Source: Catonella sp963545085 (GTDB lineage: Bacteria > Bacillota > Clostridia > Lachnospirales > Lachnospiraceae). From it: DNA of 64,000 bases. Each line of letters begins with the position of its first letter. Position 1 is the stretch's first letter. The notes beneath the pieces were generated by a model, which saw only the letters and a program-made list of their open reading frames with translations, searched no databases and had not been told where the DNA came from. The DNA is taken from assembly GCA_963545085.1 (NCBI GenBank), contig CAUUHV010000002.1:62001-126000 (forward strand), written 5' to 3'. Below, one piece after another: positions 8,941 to 17,751 of this stretch. A program made the position numbers and the translations under genes.

Positions 8941-9891
8941 TTACTTGGGTGAAGATTTTCTGCGTCTTGTCTTGTAATCGGCAATCATTTTGACGGCGTT
9001 TTCCTTAGCCATACCGCGTACTGTCGTGACTTCAAAAAAGTGTGTTTCGTCAGGGGATTTGATTGCGCGCTTGCCTTTTATAAAGCCGTGCTTACTGCAT
9101 TTTCCTACGGCATAGTAGGTTTTTGAGTTTGAGCTGTACCAGGGAATGAGCCGGTTTGCTTTTTTATGACAAATATTGCAGTAAAGAGTACTTAAATCGG
9201 AGGCTGTTTTTAAAGCCTCTTTTGTTTTGTAAGAGCGGGATATGTAAAGACTGTGGTCGGGATAATAAAGCTTAACTTCCTGCTCGGTATAGATAGGAAA
9301 TTTATAGATATCTACCGCAGGGTACTTGGTTATAAGCTCAGGATCTATATTTTTTAAAATTTCAGCGGTATATACGGCATCATTTATGGCGCTGTGAAAC
9401 GGTATGGTAGCGGGAATACCGGCAATGGAGGCTGCGTTTTCCAGAGAAACGGTAAGTCCTGAGCTTTGTCCTCTGCTTATATTGAAAAGATTTTGTACAT
9501 CATAATAATAAATCGGTCTTGGAAAACGGTTGGGTATTTTGTAAAATGCCATATTGCGCTGAAGCTCATAAACATCAAGAGTTCCCCATGTGGCAAAGGC
9601 ATAAGTATCCGTATTTTTCCTGCACCAACTTATGAATTCTTTGCAGGATTTTTTGAAGGTGGAACCGTTTTTCAATTCATTATCCGTGAGAGAGATTATT
9701 TTTTTTGTATGAGGAAATAAGACAGGGTAAATCACAGGCTTTATTATTCTGTGAAAGCTGTCTATGGGAACAAGATCATTGTTAAGCTTTACCGCGCCTA
9801 TTTCTATAATTTCAAAAGGAAGAGCGGTATTGGCCTCTTCCTTTCCGGGATATCCCTGATTCCATTCAAGGTCAAAGACAATATAATTCAT
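8941..9891 (-). CDS. DEDDh 3'-5' exonuclease (KapD/DnaQ-like) with C-terminal zinc-knuckle-like region
   Basis: This 316-residue protein begins with exonuclease motif I (FDLEWN, D-x-E), has a middle aspartate region (FATWGTLDVYEL) and ends the domain with motif III HSAINDA (H...D), defining the DEDDh fold. The closest known architecture is KapD-like inhibitor/exonuclease proteins of Firmicutes. After residue 190 comes a basic domain with C-x2-C and C-x2-H pairs (YCNICHKK, GKCSKHG) that may bind zinc and nucleic acid. It probably trims RNA or DNA 3' ends. It lies 20 bases downstream of the next gene in the same direction and probably shares its transcript. Confidence 0.8.
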   Translation of the reverse strand: MNYIVFDLEWNQGYPGKEEANTALPFEIIEIGAVKLNNDLVPIDSFHRIIKPVIYPVLFPHTKKIISLTDNELKNGSTFKKSCKEFISWCRKNTDTYAFATWGTLDVYELQRNMAFYKIPNRFPRPIYYYDVQNLFNISRGQSSGLTVSLENAASIAGIPATIPFHSAINDAVYTAEILKNIDPELITKYPAVDIYKFPIYTEQEVKLYYPDHSLYISRSYKTKEALKTASDLSTLYCNICHKKANRLIPWYSSNSKTYYAVGKCSKHGFIKGKRAIKSPDETHFFEVTTVRGMAKENAVKMIADYKTRRRKSSPK

Positions 9892-9911
9892 ATAAATCTC
9901 CGGATAACATT

Positions 9912-10964
9912 TTACTGACCGCTTGAAGCAAACAGAGCCGCAATCTCCTCAGGACTCATTGCTTTATTGGGGTCGTCCGAGGTTTGAGACATAGGAGCGG
10001 GAACGAGCTCGGAAAGAACTTCGGGCTCTGCCGCAATTTCCTCGGTCACGGTTTTAATTTCAGGTGTACCGATTTCTCCTGTAACCGTTTCATCAATATT
10101 TATTTCTTCTTCCACTGCTACCGGCATTTCCTCCGTCACAGGGGATTCAAGCGTTTCTGTAATTTTTTCCTCAGGTATTTCCTCCGTAATTTCAATATTT
10201 GAAGTCGGCATAGCTTCTATAACGGATTCGTGAACAAAATTTTCAGGCTCCGAAACGGGATTTTCTTCAGTGACCTTCGGAGCCGACTGAATGCCATTTT
10301 GAAAGTCATTATTTAAAGATATGGCGGAAGCTTCCGACCTTATAATCCGAGGTCCGGATAATGAGGCGTGCCTTAAAATATCCGTCATAAGAATGAGCTG
10401 TTGGCGTATTGCCTCCGAAGAAAGCCCGGAACTTTTGATTTCAACGGAAACTGCATCAAGCTTTGATGAAATGTCGGCAAATTCTTTTTTCAGCTCCGTG
10501 ACATTTTTATTTGAGCTTTTATTTATGGTGTCTATAAGCTGTCTGGCATTATCTCTGCCGTATTTTATAGAGGTTTTAACGGACTTAATCACTTCGTCCT
10601 CAAGAGAAGAAAAGTTATCGGAATTTTCTTCAGGAAGGATTATACGCTCCTCAAGCAGATTTAACATTCTTTTCTGCAAAACATAAGATGCCTTTGAAAG
10701 CTTTAAAATTTCGGAAGCGCTTTCATCATCCCGCTTTTCTTCCGCAGATGTTAAAACGGATTCGGATGTATCTTTCTTTTCCAAATATTCTAATATTGTT
10801 TTTTTAATTTCGTTTGCTAAGAGATAAGTTGAGCCGAGAAGCGCGACTCCTGCAACTAAAGGTATATAAAAAGGTGTATACGCCTGCGCTATACAGAAAA
10901 GTTCCAAAAAAAACAGCGCAATAAAAAGAAGAGTAAAGGTTGTAATATTATTTTTTTTCTTCAT
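9912..10964 (-). CDS. Membrane-anchored coiled-coil protein ending in a FliM/FliN-like EIAALF motif
   Basis: This 350-residue protein has two hydrophobic helices at residues 9-28 and 32-50, then a cytosolic coiled coil (about 55-200) and a strongly acidic, proline- and threonine-rich low-complexity tail. The last 15 residues, MSPEEIAALFASSGQ, resemble the LSQ[DE]EIDALL peptide found at the N-terminus of FliM and FliN. The start follows GGAGAAAG. The product is not identified. Its coiled-coil length and membrane anchor suggest a scaffold or septum/receptor-associated protein, but nothing proves this. Confidence 0.65.
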   Translation of the reverse strand: MKKKNNITTFTLLFIALFFLELFCIAQAYTPFYIPLVAGVALLGSTYLLANEIKKTILEYLEKKDTSESVLTSAEEKRDDESASEILKLSKASYVLQKRMLNLLEERIILPEENSDNFSSLEDEVIKSVKTSIKYGRDNARQLIDTINKSSNKNVTELKKEFADISSKLDAVSVEIKSSGLSSEAIRQQLILMTDILRHASLSGPRIIRSEASAISLNNDFQNGIQSAPKVTEENPVSEPENFVHESVIEAMPTSNIEITEEIPEEKITETLESPVTEEMPVAVEEEINIDETVTGEIGTPEIKTVTEEIAAEPEVLSELVPAPMSQTSDDPNKAMSPEEIAALFASSGQ

Positions 10965-11009
10965 GCAGTCTTTCTCCGTTTTCTGAAAAATATCTGTTAT
11001 TCAGCCTTA

Positions 11010-11038
11010 ATTATAGTATAGATAAAAGCTTATATCAA
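11010..11038 (-). promoter_or_regulatory. Promoter of the coiled-coil and exonuclease genes
   Basis: Minus strand TTGATA (11038-11033), 17-base spacer, TATAAT (11015-11010). Consensus -10 and ideal spacing, about 45 bases before the start codon at 10964. Confidence 0.7.
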
Positions 11039-11162
11039 GGATGTGTAAATTTTCTTGAGTTTTTGTATTTTTTATAAATATGGACTAATCATGCTGCTAA
11101 GCATATTTTGACGGATATAGCCATGTTCAAATAGAAAAAAGCGGCAACTCAAGCGTATAAAT

Positions 11163-12098
11163 TTAACCTTCAGTATTTTTATGCTCCGAATAGTATAGTG
11201 TAACTAAAATATTTTGCTCGGTATTACCGAAGCCGTTTCCAAAAATAGTAACACCGCCTACATTGAAAGCATCATCTTTTACTCCGATTCGAAGTGTTAT
11301 AAAAGGAGAGCTGTCCAGGTTGAGGTCATCAATGTTTACATGGGATAATAAATGGCCGTCAATACCGGTATTGTCATGATTGGAACGGATGTGAACAGGC
11401 AAACCGTATTGGGAATAGCCGCTGTCCCACCAGTTCGGCGTATATTTGCCGCGGACATCGGAAAAATTACCGGGGCAGGTCCAAGTTCCGATTTCAACCC
11501 CGTTGATAGAAAAAGTGATATCGGACGGCCATACGTTATTGGAAATAGGAAATTCGGAAGACAATTCCAGAGATAATTCCAATAATTCCGGATATTCACC
11601 GCCTTCTTTATTTAAAAGGTTGGGAATACGATATTCCACATAGCCTCTGGAAAACCATAAAAGAGATGCTTTGACGCGCTCGTCAGAAACAAAACTCTTG
11701 GGATCGTCAAATTCACCTATAATTTCAGTAGCGGAGGCAAGGCCGCAAGTCGGCTGAATATCAAAGTCGGAAAAAAAACCGAGCTTGATTTCGTGTACCT
11801 TTTTTTTGTACGGATAATAAATTCTTTTAGGAAAGTTTATGTTAATCCTGTCAACTTTTAAAGCATAAACTTTTTTTCGCTCATCATCCGATTTATAGTT
11901 GTGGGATAAATGAATCAGCTTTACATCCGCCAACTCCTTTAAGTGTCTGCTGATAATTGCTTTGCTTATATTCAGTTGTTTTGCCAGTTCGCTTGCGGTT
12001 GCCGGCTTGTTGGCAAGTAAAGACAGCATTTGAATTCTTGTTTCGGAAGCAAGCGCCTTGTAAATGGCGATTCCGTCTGTTTCAAGATTAAGCTCCAT
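11163..12098 (-). CDS. ArsR-type winged-helix regulator with a C-terminal beta-rich sensor domain
   Basis: This is a 311-residue protein. Residues 10-95 form an ArsR winged helix (ALASETRIQMLSLLANKP...LNISKAIISRHLKELADV). The remaining 200 residues are predicted beta strands rich in W, G and N, unlike metal-sensing ArsR proteins, which are about 100 residues long. Such long forms are found next to carbohydrate loci and probably sense a sugar. It is divergent from a truncated sugar permease and a GH2 glycosidase, which fits local control of that locus. No metal-binding cysteine motif is seen. The start at 12098 has a GGAGG site. Confidence 0.75.
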   Translation of the reverse strand: MELNLETDGIAIYKALASETRIQMLSLLANKPATASELAKQLNISKAIISRHLKELADVKLIHLSHNYKSDDERKKVYALKVDRININFPKRIYYPYKKKVHEIKLGFFSDFDIQPTCGLASATEIIGEFDDPKSFVSDERVKASLLWFSRGYVEYRIPNLLNKEGGEYPELLELSLELSSEFPISNNVWPSDITFSINGVEIGTWTCPGNFSDVRGKYTPNWWDSGYSQYGLPVHIRSNHDNTGIDGHLLSHVNIDDLNLDSSPFITLRIGVKDDAFNVGGVTIFGNGFGNTEQNILVTLYYSEHKNTEG

Positions 12099-12256
12099 AA
12101 TAATTCCTCCGCAAATAGTATACTGAAATATTTATTAAAAAACAACAACAATTAAAAAATATCATAAATGTAAACTAAAAGGTTTATTTATAAAACAAAA
12201 AAACAATTTTTGTCTATTTTAAAGGGGACATATCGACAAAATAGTACATAATATAG

Positions 12257-12285
12257 TTGACTAACATAAAGAATGATGATAGTAT
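12257..12285 (+). promoter_or_regulatory. Putative promoter of the damaged sugar locus
   Basis: TTGACT at 12257-12262, 17-base spacer, TAGTAT at 12280-12285. It now reads into the permease remnant and the GH2 gene. It was probably the promoter of a lost first gene. Confidence 0.45.
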
Positions 12286-12347
12286 TTATATTGTTGAAAG
12301 ATTGATTTTTTCACGAAATGAGAAGATAAAATAAAAGTGAAAAGAAT

Positions 12348-12716
12348 GTTCTTATTAGACAATTTATGATGAATATTCCGAAAGAATTGGATGAGTCCGC
12401 CTTTGTTGACGGAGCAAACCGGTGGCAGGTGTTTTGGTATATTATCCTGCCGAACTGTAAGCCGGTACTTACTGTTGTAGCTCTGTTTTCGTTTACAGGA
12501 TCATGGAATGATTTTTTATGGTCTTCAATAGTAATGAGCGATGTGGATATACTTCCGATTACTCCGGGCTTACAGCTTTTGCAGGGACAGTACCTTACCT
12601 ATCCGGGAAGCGGCTCGGCAGGAGCTTTGCTTGCGCTTATGCCTACATTTATTTTGTTTTTAGCGGTTCAGGATAAATTTATGCAATCGATGTCATTAAA
12701 CAGCGGAATTAAGTAA
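12348..12716 (+). pseudogene. Carbohydrate ABC permease (MalG type), N-terminal half deleted
   Basis: Homology begins abruptly at 12348 with VLIRQFMMNIPKELDESA, the EAA-loop region that in intact MalG-type permeases lies near residue 165 of about 280. It then runs normally to the C-terminus (SMSLNSGIK). A stop codon lies 21 bases upstream in frame, and no transmembrane helices 1-3 precede it. The longest ATG-started frame is 12366-12716, too short to make a channel. The solute-binding protein and the first permease expected beside it are absent, so one deletion probably removed them. The GH2 gene follows by 13 bases. Confidence 0.8.
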
Positions 12717-12729
12717 GGAGATATTTTAA

Positions 12730-14541
12730 ATGGGAGAATTGAGAACAGAGTACCCGCGCCCGAATTTTGTCAGGAAATCGTATCAAAATTTGAATGGAAC
12801 ATGGAAATTCGCCTTTGATGATGAAAATAAAGGAGAGTGTGAAAAGTGGTTTGAAGGGCATTACTATATGGAAGAAATTCAGGTTCCGTTCGTATACCAA
12901 TCAAAGCTGTCCGGAATAGGAGAGAAAAAGTTTCATGATATTTTATGGTACGAAAGAGAATTTCGGATAGAAGAGGATATAAGCGACAAGGATGTACTTA
13001 TTCATTTCGGTGCAGTAGATTATATGGCAAAAGTTTATGTTAACGGGAAATTTGCGGCGATTCATGAAGGAGGAGATACTCCGTTTACGGTTAATGTCGA
13101 TGAATTTTTAAATAAAGAGGCGGAAAAGCAGAGAATTACCCTCCGCATTTATGACCCTTGTACGGATGAAACAATTCCGCGGGGAAAACAGTTTTGGGAG
13201 GAGAAGGAACGAGGAATCTGGTATACTCCCTCTTCGGGAATCTGGCAGAGTGTATGGATAGAAGCCGTACCTAAAGCAAGAATTGAAAAGGTGCATTTTA
13301 TTTCCCGTTTTGATGAGGGAAAAGAAGAAATAAAGTGTTTCATTAAAGGCGGCAATGACGGGTTAAAGATTCATGCTGAAGTTCGCTTTAAAAAGGAATT
13401 AATCGCGGATGTGTCTATGTTGTGCATAGGCTCCGAGGCAAGTATGACTGTCGATTTGATACAGAATCATATTTTCAGGACGAATTTTCATAATGACGGA
13501 AGGGCGTGGACACCTGAAAATCCGAATCTATATGATGTGATTCTGCGTCTTGAAAGAATTGACGGCGAAGTACTCGACGAAGTCGGCAGTTATTTCGGAT
13601 TTAGAAAAATTCATGTGGAGAACCGGATGATATACCTTAATAACAAACCGTATTATCAAAGACTGGTTCTTGATCAGGGATATTGGCCGGACAGTTTGCT
13701 TACTGCGCCTGATGACGAGGCTTTGCGCTATGATATCGAGGCGGCAAAAAAGCTGGGATTTAACGGTTGCAGAAAGCATCAGAAAGCCGAAGACCCGAGA
13801 TTTTTATATTGGGCGGATAAGTTGGGGTATCTTGTTTGGGGCGAATGTGCTTCCGTTCCTACATTCGGAGAAGATCAGGTAAGAAGGGAAATGTCTTTGT
13901 GGTCGGCGATTGTGGAACGTGATTTCAATCATCCTTCAATAGTGTGTTGGGTTCCGTTAAATGAAAGCTGGGGTGTTCCGAATATTCATGATAACAGACA
14001 ACAGCAGCATTACTCCAAGATGTTTTATCACTATCTGCATACGCTTGATCCGACGAGGCTTGTTATTTCCAATGACGGTTGGGAAATGACGGTTACCGAT
14101 ATTTGTGCCATACATAATTATGAACATGGAGCGGTCGGTGATGATAAAAAAGCTGAAGAATTTGAAAAAATGTTTGAAAGCAGAGAAGAACTTTTAAATC
14201 ATCCGTGCGGTGTATGGGACATATACGCAAAAGGTAATGAGGATGAGGGAGTGCCGATTGTCATAACCGAGTTTGGTGGAATAGGATTTGATATTGACGG
14301 AAATGAGGAGAACGGTTGGGGATATTCAAACGCGGAAACGGAGGAGCAATTTGTAAGCGAATACAGAAGGGTTTTGGAGCCGATAGCGCGCTCAAACGCC
14401 TTGTCCGGATATTGCTACACGCAGCTTACGGATGTTGAACAGGAAATCAATGGGCTAATGACCTATGACAGAAAATGGAAATGTGATCCTCAGGAGATAT
14501 ATGAAATTAATACTATGTATCGCAGGCTTAGAGTGAAATAA
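12730..14541 (+). CDS. Glycoside hydrolase family 2 (beta-galactosidase or beta-glucuronidase type)
   Basis: This 603-residue cytosolic retaining glycosidase has no signal peptide. The N-terminal jelly-roll sugar-binding domain (LNGTWKFAFD, YEREF, VNGK) spans roughly residues 1-180, the Ig-like domain 180-285 and the TIM barrel from 290. The acid/base glutamate is E412 in VPLNESWG, and the nucleophile is E514 in ITEFGG. The length is short compared with LacZ (1024) and close to GH2 beta-glucuronidases and beta-galactosidases of gut Firmicutes. The substrate cannot be read from sequence. The AAGGAG site supports the start. Its original importer is broken, so it may now be orphaned. Confidence 0.88.
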   Translation: MGELRTEYPRPNFVRKSYQNLNGTWKFAFDDENKGECEKWFEGHYYMEEIQVPFVYQSKLSGIGEKKFHDILWYEREFRIEEDISDKDVLIHFGAVDYMAKVYVNGKFAAIHEGGDTPFTVNVDEFLNKEAEKQRITLRIYDPCTDETIPRGKQFWEEKERGIWYTPSSGIWQSVWIEAVPKARIEKVHFISRFDEGKEEIKCFIKGGNDGLKIHAEVRFKKELIADVSMLCIGSEASMTVDLIQNHIFRTNFHNDGRAWTPENPNLYDVILRLERIDGEVLDEVGSYFGFRKIHVENRMIYLNNKPYYQRLVLDQGYWPDSLLTAPDDEALRYDIEAAKKLGFNGCRKHQKAEDPRFLYWADKLGYLVWGECASVPTFGEDQVRREMSLWSAIVERDFNHPSIVCWVPLNESWGVPNIHDNRQQQHYSKMFYHYLHTLDPTRLVISNDGWEMTVTDICAIHNYEHGAVGDDKKAEEFEKMFESREELLNHPCGVWDIYAKGNEDEGVPIVITEFGGIGFDIDGNEENGWGYSNAETEEQFVSEYRRVLEPIARSNALSGYCYTQLTDVEQEINGLMTYDRKWKCDPQEIYEINTMYRRLRVK

Positions 14542-14561
14542 TAAAAATATGCGGAGAAAAA

Positions 14562-14759
14562 ATGAATATAAAAAGGGTTTTAACAGCGGCTTCGGTGATA
14601 GCGTGCGGAATCTGTTCAAACTCCGGAAGTTGTTTCGGTAAGTGAGAAAATTGCCTTTGTTTTATCCGCTTCATTAAAAAAGGAAAGAACGAGATAAGTA
14701 TTCATTCGGATATGGGAGGGACGAGTATTAAAATTTTCGGAGCGGAGATAAGGCGTTGA
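14562..14759 (+). pseudogene. Degraded gene fragment with a signal-peptide-like start
   Basis: An ATG at 14562 opens a signal-peptide-like start (MNIKRVLTAASVIACGICS), which stops after 27 codons. Reading continues in other frames (EVVSVSEKIAFVLSASLKKE, then NEISIHSDMGGTSIKIFGAE) up to TGA at 14759. This looks like a secreted protein reduced by internal deletion and frameshifts. The family is not recognisable. It follows the GH2 gene and may be part of the same damaged locus. Confidence 0.4.
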
Positions 14760-14807
14760 TTATGGAAAAAGAATTCTAAAGCCTTATAAAAATAATCAGC
14801 TATATTA

Positions 14808-14831
14808 GCGGGAGTGATGCTCCCGCCTTTT
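14808..14831 (+). terminator. Rho-independent terminator of the GH2 locus
   Basis: Stem GCGGGAG / CTCCCGC with a 5-base loop (TGATG) followed by CTTTT. Confidence 0.85.
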
Positions 14832-14931
14832 GTATTTGAAGTAATGAGGGAATTTTCCCTACAGACGGTTTTCCTTGATAAACCCCCTCTTTCGGTGTTA
14901 TACTATGGTATGTTTGAATTGGAGGAACACT

Positions 14932-15558
14932 ATGATAAAGCTTGAGAGAACATCCGTAATGAACCTTGAAAACGCTATGCGCGGGGCAAGGAATCCTATG
15001 AACTCATGGGCAAGAAGTGACAGCGGCTATGATGAGAACGGAAATTATATTTTGGGACCTAATGACATTGACCTTGCAAAAAGGCTTGTTAAGGCGGGAA
15101 CGGATCACAGAAAGTTTATAAGACAGATTTTCGTGTCCGTAGATATAACAGCGCCCATGTACTGGTGGAAAGAGTACGATACTTATAAAGTAGCTACAGT
15201 CGCGAACTCTACAAGCACTATGCATAAGATTCACAGCAAGCCGTTTGAAGAAGCCGATTTTTCGACAGACCATATCTCGGAGGAGGCAAGAGAGCATTTC
15301 CTGAAATATGTAGCATATATGGAAGAAGTCAGGCTGAAATTTATAGAAAACAAGGATAAGGCGCTTTGGTACAACCTGATACAACTTTTGCCGAGCAGCT
15401 ATAATCAGCTTAGAACCTGTACCTTAAATTACGAAACTCTTGCAAATATTTATAATGCGAGAAAGCATCATAAGCTTGAGGAATGGCATACGATGTGCGA
15501 ATGGATAGAGGGGCTTCCTTATGCCGCGGATTTAGTTTGTTATAAGGAAGAAAAATGA
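14932..15558 (+). CDS. Conserved hypothetical protein, possibly distantly ThyX-like
   Basis: This 208-residue soluble protein has a conserved-looking centre: DHRKFIRQIFVSVDITAP, then YWWKEYDTYKV and NSTSTMHKI. I recall near-identical segments in uncharacterised Firmicutes and phage proteins. The H-R-x-F-x-R-Q arrangement is faintly reminiscent of flavin-dependent thymidylate synthase, but the RHR-x7-S signature is not present, so function is not assigned. The start at 14932 has a GGAGG site 6 bases away; the upstream ATG at 14875 does not. It is isolated between a terminator and an inverted-repeat element, which may mean acquisition by transfer. Confidence 0.6.
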   Translation: MIKLERTSVMNLENAMRGARNPMNSWARSDSGYDENGNYILGPNDIDLAKRLVKAGTDHRKFIRQIFVSVDITAPMYWWKEYDTYKVATVANSTSTMHKIHSKPFEEADFSTDHISEEAREHFLKYVAYMEEVRLKFIENKDKALWYNLIQLLPSSYNQLRTCTLNYETLANIYNARKHHKLEEWHTMCEWIEGLPYAADLVCYKEEK

Positions 15559-15650
15559 ATTTCCGAGCTCCGGTGAGTGTAGGATTCATCCTCGTGGCAG
15601 TCGCCGTGCGGACAAGCGAGCCTCCAACACGCCACGTTGTTTGCGGAAAT
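15559..15650. repeat. GC-rich inverted-repeat (REP/MITE-like) element
   Basis: A 92-base segment starting directly after a stop codon is bounded by ATTTCCG (15559-15565) and CGGAAAT (15644-15650). Inside are a second pair CGTGGC / GCCACG (15593-15598 and 15631-15636) and the small palindrome AGGATTCATCCT. It is clearly richer in GC than the AT-rich flanks. It contains no plausible gene. Confidence 0.45.
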
Positions 15651-15702
15651 AAGCATTGATAAGTTGCTGTAAAAATTATAAAAATAATCCGGAGGTATGA
15701 AA

Positions 15703-17685
15703 ATGAGTAACATTGATATGAAATCGGTGAACGCCATACGTATTTTGGCGGCTGACGCGGTACAGAAGGCAAATTCCGGACATCCCGGACTTCCTCTCGG
15801 CGCGGCTGCGGCTGCCTATGAGCTGTGGGCAAATCACATGAACCATAATCCGAGGAACCCTAAGTGGGAAAACAGAGACCGTTTTATTCTTTCGGGCGGA
15901 CACGGCTCAACACTCCTTTATTCCCTTTTACATTTATTCGATTACGGCTTAACTATAGAGGATATAAAGAACTTCCGTCAATGGGGTTCCAAAACTCCGG
16001 GACATCCGGAATACGGAGTGACAACGGGAGTTGAGGCTTCTACCGGACCGCTCGGTGCAGGAATGGCTATGGCTGTGGGCATGGCTATGGCTGAGGCTCA
16101 TTTGGGCTCTATATTTAATAAAGAAGGCTTTCCGGTGGTCGACCATTATACCTATGTGCTCGGCGGTGATGGCTGTATGATGGAAGGTATAAGCTATGAG
16201 GCGTTTTCTCTTGCGGGTACTCTTAAGCTCGGCAAACTCATAGTGCTTTACGACTCGAATAAAATTTCCATAGAGGGAAATACCGACATGGCATTTACCG
16301 AGGACGTTATGAAACGCTTTGAGGCTATGGGATTTATGACAATAGAAGTAAAAGACGGAAATAATTTGGAAGAAATCGGAAAGGCTATAGAGGCGGCAAA
16401 GGCTGATACAGCAAGACCTTCAATGATAAAGATAAATACTAAAATCGGTTTCGGCTCGCCTAACGCGGGAAGTGCCGACACACACGGAGCGCCGCTCGGA
16501 GCTGAAAACATAGCGGCTATGAGGAAAAATCTGAGCTGGGAAAGCGACGAATCCTTCTTCATACCTGAAGATGTATACGCAAATTATAAGAAAAAGGCTG
16601 AAAAAGGCGCTGAAAAAGAAGCGGAATGGAACAGGCTTTTTAACCGTTACTGCGAAATGTTCCCTGAAATGAAAACGCTCTGGGATGAGTATACGGAAGG
16701 ATTTTCAGCTGAAAAGCTTTATGACGACGAGGAATTCTGGAAGTTTGACGATAAACCGGAGGCTACAAGAAATCTTTCCGGAAAGACTCTTAATAAACTT
16801 AAAGACAGGGTAAAGAGTCTCTTCGGCGGAGCGGCTGATTTAGCGCCTTCGACAAAGACATACATGAACGGAGCCGGAGATTTCTCGCCGGAAAATTATT
16901 CGGGAAGAAACGTTCACTTCGGTATAAGAGAGCTTGCGATGACGGGTATAGGAAACGGACTTGTGCTCTGCGGGCTTAAAGCGTATGTATCCACATTTTT
17001 CGTTTTCAGCGATTATGTTAAGCCTATGGCAAGGCTTTCGTCACTTATGGAAATTCCGCTTACCTTTGTGCTTACTCATGATTCCATAGGAGTAGGTGAG
17101 GACGGTCCTACGCATGAGCCTGTAGAGCAGCTTGCGGAGTTCAGAGCTATGCCTAATTTCAATATTTTCCGTCCTGCCGATGCCACGGAAACAAATGCGG
17201 GTTGGTACCTTGCCGTAACTTCAAAAAAGACTCCTACGGGACTTGTACTTTCAAGACAGAACTTGCCTCAGCTTAAGGGCTCGAGCAAGGAAGCTCTTAA
17301 GGGCGGATATGTACTTCTTGACAGTAAAAAGGCGATACCGGACGCTATAATAATGGCGAGCGGCTCTGAGGTAAGTCTTGCGGTTGAGGCTAAAAAGGTT
17401 TTAGAGACGGACGGTATAGATGTAAGAGTCGTGTCGATGCCTTGTATGGATCTTTTTGAAGAGCAGAGTGAGGAATATAAAGAGAGTGTGCTTCCTAAGA
17501 GTGTAAGGAGCAGAGTTGCCGTAGAAGCGCTTTCGGACTTCGGTTGGGGAAAATATGTCGGACTTGACGGAAAGACGCTCGGAATGAAGAGTTTCGGAGC
17601 TTCCGCGCCTGCGGGAATACTTTTTGAGAAATTCGGTTTTACAGTAGAGAATGTGGTAAAGGCGGTAAAGGAAACCTTAAAGTAA
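15703..17685 (+). CDS. tkt: Transketolase
   Basis: This 660-residue thiamine-diphosphate enzyme of the pentose phosphate pathway moves two-carbon ketol units between sugar phosphates. Visible motifs are SGHPGLPLG near residue 25, the TPP-binding GDGCMMEGISYEA near residue 153 and the pyrimidine-domain segment FGIRELAM with the conserved glutamate, then the C-terminal domain. Full-length for the family. The start is placed at the second ATG (15703) because GGAGGT at 15691-15696 would touch the ATG at 15697. No terminator separates it from the following chemoreceptor. Confidence 0.95.
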   Translation: MSNIDMKSVNAIRILAADAVQKANSGHPGLPLGAAAAAYELWANHMNHNPRNPKWENRDRFILSGGHGSTLLYSLLHLFDYGLTIEDIKNFRQWGSKTPGHPEYGVTTGVEASTGPLGAGMAMAVGMAMAEAHLGSIFNKEGFPVVDHYTYVLGGDGCMMEGISYEAFSLAGTLKLGKLIVLYDSNKISIEGNTDMAFTEDVMKRFEAMGFMTIEVKDGNNLEEIGKAIEAAKADTARPSMIKINTKIGFGSPNAGSADTHGAPLGAENIAAMRKNLSWESDESFFIPEDVYANYKKKAEKGAEKEAEWNRLFNRYCEMFPEMKTLWDEYTEGFSAEKLYDDEEFWKFDDKPEATRNLSGKTLNKLKDRVKSLFGGAADLAPSTKTYMNGAGDFSPENYSGRNVHFGIRELAMTGIGNGLVLCGLKAYVSTFFVFSDYVKPMARLSSLMEIPLTFVLTHDSIGVGEDGPTHEPVEQLAEFRAMPNFNIFRPADATETNAGWYLAVTSKKTPTGLVLSRQNLPQLKGSSKEALKGGYVLLDSKKAIPDAIIMASGSEVSLAVEAKKVLETDGIDVRVVSMPCMDLFEEQSEEYKESVLPKSVRSRVAVEALSDFGWGKYVGLDGKTLGMKSFGASAPAGILFEKFGFTVENVVKAVKETLK

Positions 17686-17751
17686 ACTTTTGAGTAAATA
17701 CCTGTGTTAAATGAGAGGGGGAAACCAAAATCTTTTAACATGGAGGAACAA

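Noticed and set aside
15410..15832. 140-codon minus-strand frame across the tkt leader
   Set aside because: It runs through the inverted-repeat element and the tkt ribosome site, and resembles no protein.
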